Numbered from the stretch's first letter, positions 1-11,649 are shown. The stretch: DNA of 64,000 nucleotides from Rapana venosa (GCA_028751875.1 CM054151.1:34884923-34948922), one strand, 5' to 3'. Notes: generated by a model not told the origin, from the sequence alone. Translations and numbers: made by a program.

Positions 1-1480
1 TGAGTGATTGTGTCCATTCTGTTGGCCACTGTTTTGTCTCCCAAATCTTCTGACAGATAGCTGTAACATATGTGATGACTGTTTCGCCACCATGCTTGAG
101 CAGCTCTACTGGTATATTGTCTGCTCCTGGGGACTTTCCTACTGGTAAGCTGCGGATGGCTTCTTCCACTTCTTCCCTCAGTATAGGTAATGGCGAGGGT
201 GCTCTTGATGTTGCTGCTTTCTCTTCTATTATGCTCTTGTCAGGTTGTATTGGGTAGTTGTACAGTTCTTGACAATATTCAGACCACCTGTTCAATGCAG
301 CTGAGCTTTCTGTGAGGAGGTTTCCGGAGCTGTCTTCAATGACTGATGATTTGGTTTGAATGGTTTTGTGAGTTTCTTCAGGGTGTCGTATGCCTTTTTA
401 CTGTTGCCCACTTTCATGTTTTTTTCGATCTCATCACATTGATCACTGATCCACTTCTCTCTGGCCTTTAACATTGACTTCTTCACAAGATTGTTGGCCT
501 CCCGGTATTCTATAGGGTTGGAAGACCTGGTTGGTTTTTAGTGCTCTTCTTGTATCGCAGAGGTCCAAGATGTCATTGGTAGTCCATGGCTGGTGTTTAT
601 TCCTCTGACGACCGAGTACCTCCTCTGCTGTTTCTCGGACTGCCTCATTGAAGTTGTTGGTGAGGTCATTGATATCATTGTCCAGGAGGTTTAATGCCGC
701 AAAACGTCCGCCAGCTTAGCTTGAAGATCTCCTCGACATCTGGATCTTTCAGTTTGTCCACGTCAAATTTGATACGTGGTTTTTCAGGCTGTTTGTTTTT
801 CTTCAGCTTCATTTTGAATACCAGCAGCACAAGGTCGTGGTCGCTGCTTATGTCAGCTCCAGGTAGGTTCTTGTTCTGGCTCTGTTGATGCTGGATTTGA
901 AGCGCCGTGGTGTTAAGATAAAATCTATTTGGTTATGGATCTTGCCGTTTGGCGCATGCCAGGTTGTCCTCCTTGACTGCTGTGGGGATAGAGGGTATTG
1001 GCAATGGTAAGTCTGTGGGTGCAGGCAAACTCCAGCAGACGTAGTCCCCTGTCGTTGGTCTCCCCAGTTCCAAACTGACCAACTGTTCCGGCCCATTGGT
1101 TTAAGAGTCAGGACCTACTTTGGCGTTAAAATCCCCTTGGATGATGATGATGTCCTTCTTGGGTATTTTCTTAATGGTCACTTCAAGATCTTCATAAAAT
1201 TCTTCTACTTCTTCATCTGTATGGTCAGATGATGGTGCATAGATTTGTATGATGGTGATGTTCTTGGGCTTGGCGGACACCCGGATGCTGATAATCCTGC
1301 TGGAAGCCGGTGTACAGCTGATAATGCACCCCACTACTTCCTTTCTGACAATAAATGCCACTCCATGTTGGTGATGTTTCTCTTGGCCACTGTACCAAAT
1401 CTTGTTGCCTTCTTCAGTCAATGTCTCACCAAATCCTGTCCATCTCACTTCTCCTAGTCCAATAATGTCCCATCTTGATA
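1..1480 (-). pseudogene. RTE-type (BovB/CFDP2-like) non-LTR retrotransposon, 5'-truncated
   Basis: Read on the minus strand from about 1480 downward. An endonuclease domain is seen (WDIIGLGEVRWTGFGETLT, YSGQEKHHQHGVAFIVRKE, IIQIYAPSSDHTDEEVEEFY, IIIIQGDFNAKVG), then a frame-shifted endonuclease C-terminus with NQIDFIL, and finally the start of the reverse transcriptase with the RTE motif GADNIPVELLKHGGE near 75-140. The element leaves the window at base 1. Several frameshifts and stops make it a dead copy. The 5' end starts inside the endonuclease, the usual result of incomplete target-primed reverse transcription. Confidence 0.85.
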
Positions 1481-3475
1481 GCGAAGCGCAAACGCCGGCA
1501 ACTAGAACGGCCTTGGCGGAAGTCAAAAACCGAAATCAACAAACAGCTTTTCCGAAAACAAATAAACAAAGTTAAACTCTTAATCCATTCAGCAAAGACA
1601 GACTACTACTCTTCCCAAGTTCTCTGTGCTACATCCATAAAACCCCTTTTTTTCCCTCACCTCAAATCCCCTTTGGATCGCAAAAACAACCCTCTGCCTA
1701 ACACCCCACAGCCTGTCTGAACTTCCATCCTTATTTTCTGCCTTCTTCTCAGACAAATTTGAAACTACGCTCCAGACTGGATCAGACTCAATTCCAGCCT
1801 GCGCCTCCTGATCCCCAGTTCACGGGGCCCCTCCTCTCTTTTCCTTCCATCCCACAAGTGAAAAAGAAATCATGCCCAATTCGAAGGAAATGACTATAAA
1901 ATCATGCGACCTTGATCCCATACCTGCTCCTTTTTCTCACAGTGCCTTCCACAACTTGTACCTTTTATCACTAAAATAGTAAACTCATCCTTGTGCCAGG
2001 AAATTTCCATCAGCTCTTAAAACAGCAATATCACACCTCTACTGAAAAAGCACGACCCGATCCCAAAAATTCTGAAGAATTATAAGGCCCTGTCTCAAAC
2101 TTACCCTTTGTCTCTAAAGTACTAAAAACGTCGTTCTCAAACAGCTCAACAGTCACCTTCATTCCCAAGATCTCCTTCCCACTTTTCAATCTGCCTATCG
2201 CCCCAACCACAGCACCGAAACCCAAACCCTAGTCCACACTTTAGATACACTTCTACTTGCTTCTGATGGGGAAAAATCTCCCTCCTCACCTTCTTGACTA
2301 TCTGCAGCCTTTGATACCAAATCACTCAATTCTTCTTTCCCTCGCCTCCAAAATACGTTTGGTATTAACGGCACAGCCCTCACATGGTTTACTTCATACC
2401 TCACAGACAGGTTCCAGAAAGTTATTGTAAACAAAATCCAATCAAAACCTGTCAAAATGAATGTGGATTCCCGCGGGGATCAGTCCTGGCCCTTTCTTTT
2501 TAACCTCTCAAACACTGCTCCACTCTCACATATAATAAACAACCACCATATTTGATCATCATTTCAAATGCCGATATACTCAGCTTCAGTGCATGAATAC
2601 TGTTGAAAACTTGCCTCCCTCCTGAAAATATGTCCTACTGCCTTCAAGACATTCAAAACTGGATGACTCAGAACAAGTTACAACTTAATGCCGATAAAAC
2701 CGAAGCCATGCTTATAGGGACCCAACTTTAAACTTTCCTCTACGCAAAAACTTCAATAGAATTCGGCAATACTTCAGTTCCTTTGCCCAACTCTGTGAAT
2801 TATTTAGGAGTAGTTCTTGACAACACACTCTCTATGAAAAAATTCATCACCCGACCTTCAGTCTTGCAAATATCAATCACGGCGCATAAGCGCGATTCGC
2901 AAGTATCTGTCCACTGATGCAACTTCCAAGCTTGTCACATCTCTCATTCTTTCACGTTTAGACACTGTAAAGCTCTTTTGGCTGCCTACCAGCATCATCT
3001 ATCCACTCTCTTCAACGCATACAAAACTCTGCAGCTCGACTGGTCCTAAAAAAAGAAAAAATCTGAACACATCACTCCTCTTTTGTGATCTCTTCACTGG
3101 TTGCCTGTCCCCACAAAGACTGGAGTATAAAATGAATACCCTCTGTTTCAAATGTCTCCACAAATCTTTCACCCCCTTATCTCTGTAACTGTCTTCATCT
3201 GTACACTCCATCCCGTTCCCTCGTTTAGGGCCGCAGATACTTTGTCTTTCGACCACCCAATTCAAACAAACCACTGGGTGGCCGCGCTCCTTCTCTGTTT
3301 CTGGTCCATCCACCTGGGAAAGACCTCCCTCTTTCACTTCGACAAAAACCTTCACTTGATACCTTCAAATCCAGCCTCAAACACACTTATTTCCTACCTG
3401 AGACTTTCCCCCAAATATCTGTCCCTAATTTTCAACAGCACTTTACCTTCTAAGTGTTGTTCCGAGTGGTGTTAA
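1476..3475 (+). pseudogene. L2/CR1-type non-LTR reverse transcriptase, decayed
   Basis: The plus strand shows the pre-RT linker (AKRKRRQLERPWRKSK, then AKTDYYSSQV), then IKSCDLDPIPAP, the RT signatures FQSAYRPNHSTETQTLVHTL, LSAAFDT and TWFTSYLTDRFQKV, a degenerate form of GVPQGSVLGP, and the C-terminal domain (LDWS...HITPLLCDLFTGCLSP...LEYKMNTLCFKCLHK, GPSTWERPPSFHF). Many stops and frameshifts are present. The order is typical of L2/CR1-clade elements. The 5' part is missing, apparently displaced by the RTE insertion at about 1478. Confidence 0.8.
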
Positions 3476-3477
3476 GG

Positions 3478-3508
<31 letters not shown>
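3478..3508 (+). repeat. (TG)n microsatellite
   Basis: About 15 TG units directly after the LINE coding remnant, continuing as imperfect TG/CG sequence to about 3553. Confidence 0.95.
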
Positions 3509-3574
3509 GTGTGGTGTGCGTGTGCGCGTGTTTGCGTGCATGCGTGCGCGCGCATGGTTTTGAAATCTGTTGTT

Positions 3575-3695
3575 CATTATGTTTAAGGAGAGTTGCATGC
3601 CTGTAAATGATTGAGTGCAAGCGCTTCGATTTGTTTGTTTTTTTACAAGATTCAGCGCTATATAAATTCCATATATTATTATTATTATTAATACC
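3575..3695 (+). repeat. 3' tail of the L2/CR1-type element
   Basis: GCGCTATATAAATTCC followed by ATT repeats. The same motif, preceded by a 'gctttgatttgttt...acaagattcag' block, recurs at 38060-38120 (+) and 38400-38475 (-), marking it as a transposon 3' end separated from the ORF by a TG microsatellite. Confidence 0.6.
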
Positions 3696-3874
3696 ATTGA
3701 CGAAGTTTTGAACAATGTAAAGCTAACGTTTGACATTGCCAAAGGTTTATTGTTAAGTCCCATAGGGCACTTATTGTAGTTGTAGTTCTCTTCGAATTTC
3801 ATTTTTTTTTAAATGTTCTTGATCTGTTTATGTTAAGAATACTATTTGTGTATTTCCTTTGTTATTACTCTTTA

Positions 3875-3901
3875 TTACACACACACCCACCCACACACAC
3901 A

Positions 3902-3943
<42 letters not shown>

Positions 3944-3963
3944 ACACACACAACACCACACAA
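3875..3963 (+). repeat. (CA)n microsatellite
   Basis: CA repeats interrupted by single C insertions. Confidence 0.95.
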
Positions 3964-4010
3964 AAACTAAAACACACCATGCAAACCCCTACAAAATGTA
4001 GATCGATGAT

Positions 4011-4011
4011 C

Positions 4012-4052
<41 letters not shown>
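4011..4052 (+). repeat. (TATC)n microsatellite
   Basis: Ten uninterrupted TATC units. Confidence 0.95.
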
Positions 4053-4123
4053 CTTTTCATTCAGTCTCCTATTTAGGGCCGTCTGGTAACACTTTAAGTG
4101 GAAAAGACGTTAAAATTGAAGAC

Positions 4124-4178
4124 TTACTTACACACGCACACACACAAACACACACACACAAAACATACACACACACAA

Positions 4179-4229
<51 letters not shown>

Positions 4230-4281
4230 CAACACAATACACACACACACGCGCGCGCGCGCGCGCACACACACACACCAA
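4124..4281 (+). repeat. (CA)n array with higher-order period
   Basis: CA repeats with an extra A every 10-20 bases, giving an AACACACAC-type period, ending in a CG-alternating stretch (4250-4266). Confidence 0.9.
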
Positions 4282-4289
4282 ACGGTGGA

Positions 4290-5620
4290 ACATAATCGAC
4301 CAGCTGGAGTAAACCTTTAACCTGAAAATGTGTACACTATTTGCTCGCACGTGTAAATCGGGTCTGGGTTAAAGTAGCCAATGTGAGATGGGTTTGTTTT
4401 TAACCCTGGTCATTTCAAACGGCCACATACGGGCATGCAGAGCGAACCAGTTTTACTGCTGCTGAAGAGAAACCCAGAAGGACTGACCAGTAACGCAGCA
4501 TGTCAGGAAGATTTTGAAACAGCCCAAAAGGTGATTGTTTTTGATTAAGAGCAGACATGTTAACAGTTCGACGCTTTGGTATCGATGAATGTTTTTAATT
4601 GATATTTTATAACTATTTCACAATCACCACCAAACATGTTGAACGTGAGCGCAAATATTCACGCTGTGCATTCACAAACAGGAACCAGGTATAGGGGTTT
4701 TATCTGTTTCTGTGGTGGCACCGACTAAAGTCAATGGTTTACTATTTGTGTTACGAATTGAATGGTGCTAGTGTCACAGCCAAAAAGGCTTGGCAGTGTC
4801 AGAATAAAAATAAATAAACTTTGCTGATTTGCATTCATAATAGCCTTTGTTTTTCTCTCTGCCCTAAGACCGATTTCCTGAGCAAACTTTGGCATGGCAC
4901 TGCAGTTAAGAGATGTCAGTGGGGATCTTGGGTGCAAGCTTGAGGTTATAACAAAATGTTGCAGTGTAAACACATGATTTATGTCCAGTAGTCATACTGA
5001 ATACTTTAGAGATTGAAAGATTTCCAAGTTTCCCCTTCTTGCTGTATTTTTATCCTGAAAAATTGAAGAGCTACAGGATTGAGAAATGCAAAAATGAATT
5101 ATTTTGTATAAACAGTCCTGATATATAAGGAGAGCGTGCAGATGGAAATCATACGCTTTGATGCATGATAATGCATTTCCGTTTGGTACTTTTTGTACAG
5201 AAGCGTTGATAAAGCCACATAACTGAACAAAATCCAAATAGGATGCATATTTTTGGCCGTGGTCATAATTACATTTGTGAATTGTAGCATCTTTCTGTGT
5301 ACGATTTTGCTCTTAGACTGGCCTGGTTAATTATATATGACTTTGTTTGTGAGATAAAGTACTTTGTGGCACACAAAGGATGTAGAAATTCTAGGGTAGC
5401 AGATTAGAATGAACAAAAATAGATTCAAGGGAAAATAAATTTTTGAACAAGAAATAAACAAGCAATAGATCAGTATATAAAAAGTGAGTGGACATTTTTC
5501 TATTGTCTATGGGAATTGGTCCTTCGCTGATGATGATGAAGTTACCTGGTCGCATTGATGTGAAACTGTTTTAGAAAGGAAGCTAGCTAGCAAAGTTGCC
5601 AGTTTTTGGTAGGGTGGCTG
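4290..5620. other. No gene or repeat recognised
   Basis: AT-rich sequence with only short chance ORFs. No domain, splice-framed exon or tandem repeat was recognised. Confidence 0.4.
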
Positions 5621-5794
5621 GATGTTTTTATTCTTTTTTTTATTCTTTTATTTCGAGGATCATGGAATTGGCTTTGGCTTGGGGTGGGGGGGGTGTTTTT
5701 TGTTGTTTTTGTTGTGGGTTTTTGTTGTTTGTTTGTTAAGTGTTTTGTTTGTGGTATGTTTTTTTGTGTTTTGTTTGTTTGTTTTTTGGGGGGA

Positions 5795-5895
5795 GGGTCC
5801 TTGGCTACAGCTCCAAGGTTTACAATGGTGAGATTTTGTGCATACGACTATTTTCCCACCATCAAGGTGGCCATATTTTGACTTAGGGGGTGATG
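5795..5895 (+). repeat. SINE-1 3' module B (reverse orientation)
   Basis: CTCCAAGGTTTACAATGGTG ... CCACCATCAAGGTGGCCATA. The same 95-bp block recurs next to SINE-1 bodies at 7962, 26890, 28850, 42955 and 44435. Confidence 0.65.
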
Positions 5896-5904
5896 TCTAA
5901 ACAA

Positions 5905-6180
5905 ACCAGTGTGCATGCACTCGTCATCTGTTCCTATCATCACGCAATGGCCTGCTCATCTGAAAGCAGAACGGATATTAACATGTTTGCAAGATGTTTT
6001 TTAGTGTTTTCGTAAACGGCACTTCAGCACATAGTATCATTCAAAGGAGTTTAAGGTAGTGGAGTCGGTACTGATGCTGACGTCAGGGAGAAAATCCCTT
6101 CAGAAGGGGCATCTTGGTGGGGGTTTGAATCCGAGACATCAGATCGCGAGTTCACCCATTTAACCACTAGGTTCCCTCCC
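5905..6180 (-). repeat. SINE-1 copy (diverged)
   Basis: The minus strand shows the tRNA-like head (CCTAGTGGTTAAATGGGTG, GGATTCAAACCC), the body with CCTTTGAATGATACTATG, and the block complementary to CACGCAATGGCCTG. A possible piece of its tail lies at 5630-5665, separated by a T/G-rich insertion and the module at 5795-5895. Confidence 0.7.
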
Positions 6181-6311
6181 CCCACCAACTTATAGAGAAA
6201 GGAGCAAAGCTGCCATTGTTATAGCATCTGTGTCTAGTTTTTGTACAATGTTATCCTAACATTTGACACGATGTATTATATTTCCATCCCATTTACATGC
6301 TTGAATGTCAC

Positions 6312-7462
6312 TTTTCAGGTGAAGATGAATGGCCAAGCAACCCACCATGTCAACCTGTTCAAAATCATTCTGCAGGGCAGCTGAAGACAACTCTGACACC
6401 ACAGAAAAGGGCTGGGTTTGCAACGCCATGGAATGGACAGCCCTCGGCATGAAGGAACTCTTTGCAACATCACCTGACAAAAGAATACCCCCAAGAATGG
6501 ACAGAACTTGCACAAAGGAAGTCTTTGCAGCAGTACCTGACAAAGGAAGACGCCAATGAATGGACAGACCTCACTCAGCATGAAAGAATTCTTTGGAGCA
6601 GCACCTGAGAGAAGACATAAAGGAATGAACAGACTTCAGCATGAAAGAACTCTATACAGCAACACCTGACAGAGAAAGATGCCAAAGAATGGACAGACTT
6701 CAGTATGAAAGAACTCTTTGCAGCAATACCTAACAGAAGAGTACCCCAGAGAGTGAACAGACCTCAACATGAAAAAACTCTTAACAGCAGTACCGTACCG
6801 ACAAGAAAAGACGCCAAAGAATGAACAGACATAAACAGGAAAGAACTCTTTAACAGCAGTATCTGACAAAGAAAGACGCCAAAGAATGAACAGACCTGAA
6901 CATGAAAGAACTCTTAACAGCAGTATCTGACAAAGAAAGACGCCAAAGAATGAACAGACATAAACAGGAAAGAACTCTTTAACAGCAGTATCTGACAAAG
7001 AAAGACGCCAAAGAATGAACAGACATAAACAGGAAAGAACTCTTTAACAGCTGTACCGGACAAAGAAAGATGCCAACAAATGAACAGACCTCAACATGAA
7101 AGAACTCTTAACAGCAGTACCAGAAAAAGAAAGATGCCAACGAATGAACAGATCTCAACATGAAAGAACTCAACAGCAGTATCTGACAAAGACGCCAAAG
7201 AATGAACAGACATAAACAGGAAAGAACACTTTAACAGCAATATCTGACAAAGAAAGACGCCAAAGAATGAACAGACCTTAACATGAAAGAACTTTTAACA
7301 GCAGAACCTGACAAAGAAAGATGTCAAGGAATGGACAGACCTCACTCAGCATGAACAACCACTTTGCAGCAGCACCTGATAGAGTAAGGAAGGAAGGCTC
7401 TCTATCCACGCAGCTCTTCAGCCTCCGCTACCATCATCACGGCCACCCATCCTAAAGGAAAA
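6312..7462 (+). repeat. ~63-bp minisatellite bounded by splice-like sites
   Basis: From about 6450 to 7385, some 14 imperfect copies of a unit of about 63 bp follow one another, each containing AACATGAAAGAACTC, ACAGCAGTA(T/C)CTGAC and AAGAATGAACAGAC. The block is preceded by an acceptor-like CACTTTTCAG at 6311 and followed by a consensus donor AAA|GTAAGT at 7462. No single frame is open across it, so a protein exon of this size is unlikely; a non-coding transcript exon is possible. Confidence 0.6.
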
Positions 7463-7669
7463 GTAAGTAAATCTGGACTTAGCCTACTAAGATATTTCTG
7501 AATTTCTGTAAAACTTTTCTTTTCTAAAAGTCAAGTTCCATGCAAGTTGCCGATTAGGATATCTCTCTTTAGAAAAGACACTTAAAAGTTACACATTTTG
7601 ACAAACAGCAGCATCCTTGTGACAAGCAGTTTATTTGGTCACCTGAGGGGGCGGGGTGGGGGGCAGAAA

Positions 7670-7925
7670 GGTCGTGGTTAGAGCCTTGAGCTGGTGCTCT
7701 GATGGCACAGGTTGGAGCCACCACTGAGAGGCTCCTTTGAGGAGATTTTACCCCTAGAGTTAGCATTAGTATTGACTGCACTCCCCTGAAGTCTTTTAGA
7801 TGAGATAATAAACTGAAGTGCCCTATACGAAGGTATGTAGAATATCTTGCTACATGTTAAAAATTGTTTCACTTTTCGGAAGAGTAGGTCATTGTATGCA
7901 GATAGTAAGGATAAGATTTTTAAAA
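7670..7925 (+). repeat. SINE-1 copy
   Basis: Diverged tRNA-like head with GGTTGGAGCC in the B-box position, body with GATGAGATAATAAACTGA and TTTTCGGAAGAGTAGGTCAT. Module B follows at 7962-8060. Confidence 0.7.
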
Positions 7926-7961
7926 GCTCAGGCATGCTGCTGTTGTGTTTTAGACATTTCC

Positions 7962-8060
7962 AAAATCAGAGTGCAGCTACCTTAATGGTGGACAAAAAGT
8001 TGCATGCACGAAATCAATCTCTGCATTAATGAACCTTAGAGCTCAAACCAAGGAGCAAAT
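7962..8060 (-). repeat. SINE-1 3' module B
   Basis: GTGCAGCTACCTTAATGGTG ... GAACCTTAGAGCTCAAACC, in the order expected downstream of the SINE-1 body just before it. Confidence 0.6.
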
Positions 8061-8448
8061 CGGACAGAAAAAAAAAGATCAGCTGCAATGGCCAATAATT
8101 TGTGAAGAAACGATGCTATGTGATGTGCTATAAACAGTAAACTAATTTTACCACTGCCTTTTTACTTTTAATTTTTTGCTTTGATACAAAACTATACCCT
8201 TTAGATACACATTAAGGAAATGCAGGGGTATTCACCAGAGTGCCTGAGTCACGCAAGTTTTATTCATATTTCAACTAACAAGAAGTTTAAGTATTAACAT
8301 AAAAATATTTCCAAATTACTACAGGGAAGAAGTTGTTTTTTTAAATTAAAAAGCACAGGTTAGGTTTTCAGCAACTGTTAACATTTTTTCCTATTAAATC
8401 AACAGCAGACACCCTGTATCCACATTGAAACTTAGCATAATTCGGTAC

Positions 8449-8534
8449 TCCCTCTCTCTCTCTCTCCCTCCCTCTCTCTATCCCCCTCCCTCTCTCTCTC
8501 TCTCCCTCACTCCCTCTCTCTCTCTCTATTTCTT
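8449..8534 (+). repeat. CT-rich microsatellite
   Basis: Imperfect (CT)n with CCCTC interruptions, ending about 50 bases before the first 86-bp exon-like cassette. Confidence 0.9.
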
Positions 8535-8586
8535 TCTCTCTGCACTAGCCCTTGCCCATTGAAATTTAGAATCTCAATTTTTTGTG

Positions 8587-8674
8587 CAGAATCATTTTGT
8601 CATCCAAGCTGTTCCCGTCCTAGGTACTTCAATGCCTGAGGATGAGGCACGAGCACGTGGAAGCACAAGAATAA
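8587..8674 (+). other. 86-bp exon-like cassette, copy 1
   Basis: GTGCAG| precedes and |GTTTGT follows an 86-nt stretch open in one frame (NHFVIQAVPVLGTSMPEDEA...). The other two frames have stops. Four related copies lie at 9612, 9982, 17983 and 18267. No known family is recognised. Confidence 0.35.
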
Positions 8675-8771
8675 GGTTTGTGTAACATTTGTTATCATTG
8701 GCCCTTCTCCAGCTGAACATTCAGGGAGCCCTCAAATATATGCACTCTGTCTCACACATCATACTTAGGAA

Positions 8772-9025
8772 CAAGGAGGGGATAGCCTAGTGGTTAGTGT
8801 TGCACTGACGATTTGATGGCCTGGGTTCAAACCACCACTGAGATGCTTATTCAAAGGGATATGCCCCCTGGAGTTAACATCAGGACTGACTTCACTTCCC
8901 AGAAAGTTCCTAGGATGAGACTATAAACCGAGGCTGTGCAAAAAACCTGCAAAATAACTTGCACACAGGTTAAATCCCATCTTCCTTTTCGGAAGAGTAG
9001 GCCGTTCATGCTGGTAAATACAGAT
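8772..9025 (+). repeat. SINE-1 copy
   Basis: GGGATAGCCTAGTGGTTAG (A-box region), GGCCTGGGTTCAAACCACC (B box), then the family body with GATGAGACTATAAACCGAGG and GGAAGAGTAGGCC. It interrupts the block that follows the exon-like cassette. Confidence 0.85.
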
Positions 9026-9283
9026 AACAAAACAAATATCTCTCCAAATTGGAATGCACACTGACCTTGTGGTCAGACCTCACCTGGAACTCAAAATGAT
9101 GCTGCCTAAATCAATAGTAGGCAAAAAATAAACAAACAATGGTCACCTCTTTAATATTTGATCCTGCCAAAATTCTGTTGTGAATGATATTATTTTCCTC
9201 ATTTATTTTCTAAACGAACAAAATTAGATGGTAGGAAAATCTGGCTAACTTCATGATGATTTAGCATGTTGATATGGCAGCAA

Positions 9284-9460
<177 letters not shown>

Positions 9461-9611
9461 CTCCTCTATGTTCTTCTTTAATTTAATGTCTTTTCACATT
9501 ACCTGATATTAGACAAGATTCCTCTATGTGCGTGTGTGTATGTGGTGCCTGTGTGCCTGCCTGATTATGCACAGGCATTTCATTCTAAAACTTCTCAATA
9601 TGTTGTGCAGG

Positions 9612-9698
9612 ATCATTTTCTCCTCCAAGCTGTTCCCATCCCAGGTACTTCAATGCCTGAGGATGCGGCACCAGCAAGTGGAAGCACAAAAATCAGGT
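9612..9698 (+). other. 86-bp exon-like cassette, copy 2
   Basis: TGTTGTGCAG|GATCATTTTC ... AAAAATCAG|GTAGTG. Open in one frame (DHFLLQAVPIPGTSMPEDAA...), matching copies 1 and 3 at most residues. Confidence 0.35.
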
Positions 9699-9981
9699 AG
9701 TGTGTAGTAGTCATGAGTATCTCTTTATCTCCCCTTTCTCTCTCTACACTTCCTCTCACGCTCTCTCTCTCCGTCCTACTCTCTCCCTTCTTCCCTCTCC
9801 TCTTTCTCCTCCTCTCTGCCTTCCTCCCTCTTCTCCTTCTCCTCCTTTCTCCTGTGTGTGTGAGTGTCTGTGTGTATTTGTGCGTGCGTGCATGTGTGTG
9901 TGTGTGTAAGTGCGTGCATGTATGCGTGCTCTCCTGCCTGTGCACAGGCATTTGATTTTAAATCTTCACAAGATGTTGTGC

Positions 9982-10069
9982 AGGATCATTTTCTCCTCCA
10001 AGCTGTTCCCGTCCTAGGTACTTCAATGCCTGAGGATGCGGCACCAGCAAGTGCAAACAGAAAACTCAG
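9982..10069 (+). other. 86-bp exon-like cassette, copy 3
   Basis: TGTTGTGCAG|GATCATTTTC ... AAAACTCAG|GTAGGG, frame DHFLLQAVPVLGTSMPEDAA.... The length is 86 nt (phase 0 in, phase 2 out), so two copies spliced together would change frame. This suggests decay or mutually exclusive use. Confidence 0.35.
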
Positions 10070-10324
10070 GTAGGGTGGTGTTCATAAGTATGTCATTTTG
10101 TTGTCCTTGTCGTTGGGCGTTCTCCAGCTTTAACATTCTGGTAGTCCTCAAAACTATGCGCTCCTTCTCACACATCATAGGTGAGATTCACTGTGAGAGT
10201 ACAACACACTCTGACAAGTTTGTGTGCAATAATAATATGGAAAGGGATTTTTTCTTTCATTTTCAAAAACCTTGATAAATAGGCAGCTATACTCTGGCTT
10301 CAGAGAAAGTTTTCTCCTTTCATG

Positions 10325-10391
10325 GAGAGCACAGTTCGTGCTAAGAATATTTTCCTGGATGAAGACAATCACAACATGATTATTGTTCAAG
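10325..10391 (+). other. Exon-like open segment after cassette 3
   Basis: An open stretch (MESTVRAKNIFLDEDNHN...) ends at TTCAAG|GTAACA and is preceded by TTCAG at about 10304. The homologous blocks at 18560-18620 and 30650-30760 have lost the frame. I cannot assign a function. Confidence 0.25.
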
Positions 10392-10507
10392 GTAACATTT
10401 GAACATAGGCATTAGCACTTTGCTCACACAACTATCAGACCTGAGCCATGTATGTTGTTTGTTTTTATTTACCAGACAACTAACATTATCTTATTGCTAT
10501 GGCAGTA

Positions 10508-10656
10508 AAATCTCTCTCTCTTTGTCTCTCTGTGTCTCTGTCTGTATGTCCATCTGTCTGTTTGTCTCTCTGTTTGTCTGTCTCTCACTCTGTCTGTGTC
10601 TCTGTCTGTTTCTCTGTTCTCTTTCTTGTCTCTGTCTCTCTTTTCTCTCTCTCTCT

Positions 10657-10716
<60 letters not shown>

Positions 10717-10762
10717 TCTCTCTCTCTCTCTCTCTCTCTCCTCCCTCTCCCTCCCTCTCTCT

Positions 10763-10824
<62 letters not shown>

Positions 10825-10830
10825 CTCGCT
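10508..10830 (+). repeat. CT/TCTG microsatellite
   Basis: TCTG/TCTC mixture (10508-10640) changing to almost pure CT. The long Ser/Leu or Arg/Glu frames through it are artefacts of the repeat. Confidence 0.95.
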
Positions 10831-10926
10831 CAGGCACCAATAGGATAACTCAAAAACTTTGTTCATACCACTATGATATTTAATCAAATGCAAACCCCAA
10901 ATGTTGATCCTCAAACACATCATAAA

Positions 10927-11227
10927 TGTAGGAAGGAGTAAAAGGTAAAGGAGTCCCATAACCTATAAGGTCGTAGGGAAGCGAGGCGTCACAGACCTCA
11001 CTTCTCTAGGGCCAGCATATTGAGGGCGGCGCCCATCTCCTCTCCCTCGCTGCTTTACCTTCCCTGACCCTAAAGAGGGCAGGTACCCATTTACAGCTGG
11101 GTGAACTGGGGGAACTGTACTGAAGCCAAGGCGCGCAAACCGTCACCCATCCAACTGGTAACCACCCTCGACGCTGCTTAACTTGGCTGGGGGAAAGCGA
11201 GTGCTCCTCTGAGCTATCCCTCCCCTC
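10927..11227 (-). mobile_element. SINE-2 (tRNA / 5S-like) insertion with 13-bp TSD
   Basis: Flanked by identical AACACATCATAAA at 10914-10926 and 11228-11240. The minus strand reads a tRNA-like A-box segment, then GGTTACCAGTTGGATGGGTG resembling the 5S rRNA internal promoter, then the family body (GGTACCTGCCCTCTTTAGGG, GATGGGCGCCGCCCTCAATA) and a 3' end with GGTTATGGGACTCC. The second segmental copy lacks it at the corresponding place. Confidence 0.9.
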
Positions 11228-11365
11228 AACACATCATAAAGGCACACAAAATATGCAGACAAGCCGATACACAAATATCTAAGAAAGAAAATTTTTTTTT
11301 TAAAGATAAAATACATATTTTTTAAGATTCTAAAAAGGGAAGCCTCCATGTTTCTTTGTCGTTTA

Positions 11366-11508
11366 TTATTATTATTATTATTATTATTGTTATTATTATT
11401 ATTATTATTATCTTTGTTGTTGTTACTGATGTTGTTGTTGTTATTATTATTATTACTATTGTTGTTGTTGTTGTTGTTATCGTTCTTGTCGTTGTTGTTA
11501 GTGTAATT
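11366..11508 (+). repeat. (TTA)n/(TTG)n microsatellite
   Basis: Mixed trinucleotide array, matched at 20340-20690 in the second segmental copy. Confidence 0.9.
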
Positions 11509-11649
11509 ATAAATCTTCTTTTTTTGTAAGCATTTTAGAATTTTTGGTAATTTTAATTGCTTTTGAATAGTCTTTATCAAGCATATTTTCAATATGAGTT
11601 TTTGTGTGTGTGCTTTTTACAGAAAAGGCCTCCAGACTGCCATCATAAA

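Noticed and set aside
6450..7390. Possible CRISPR-like array
   Set aside because: Units are contiguous imperfect tandem repeats without unique spacers, in a eukaryotic genome.
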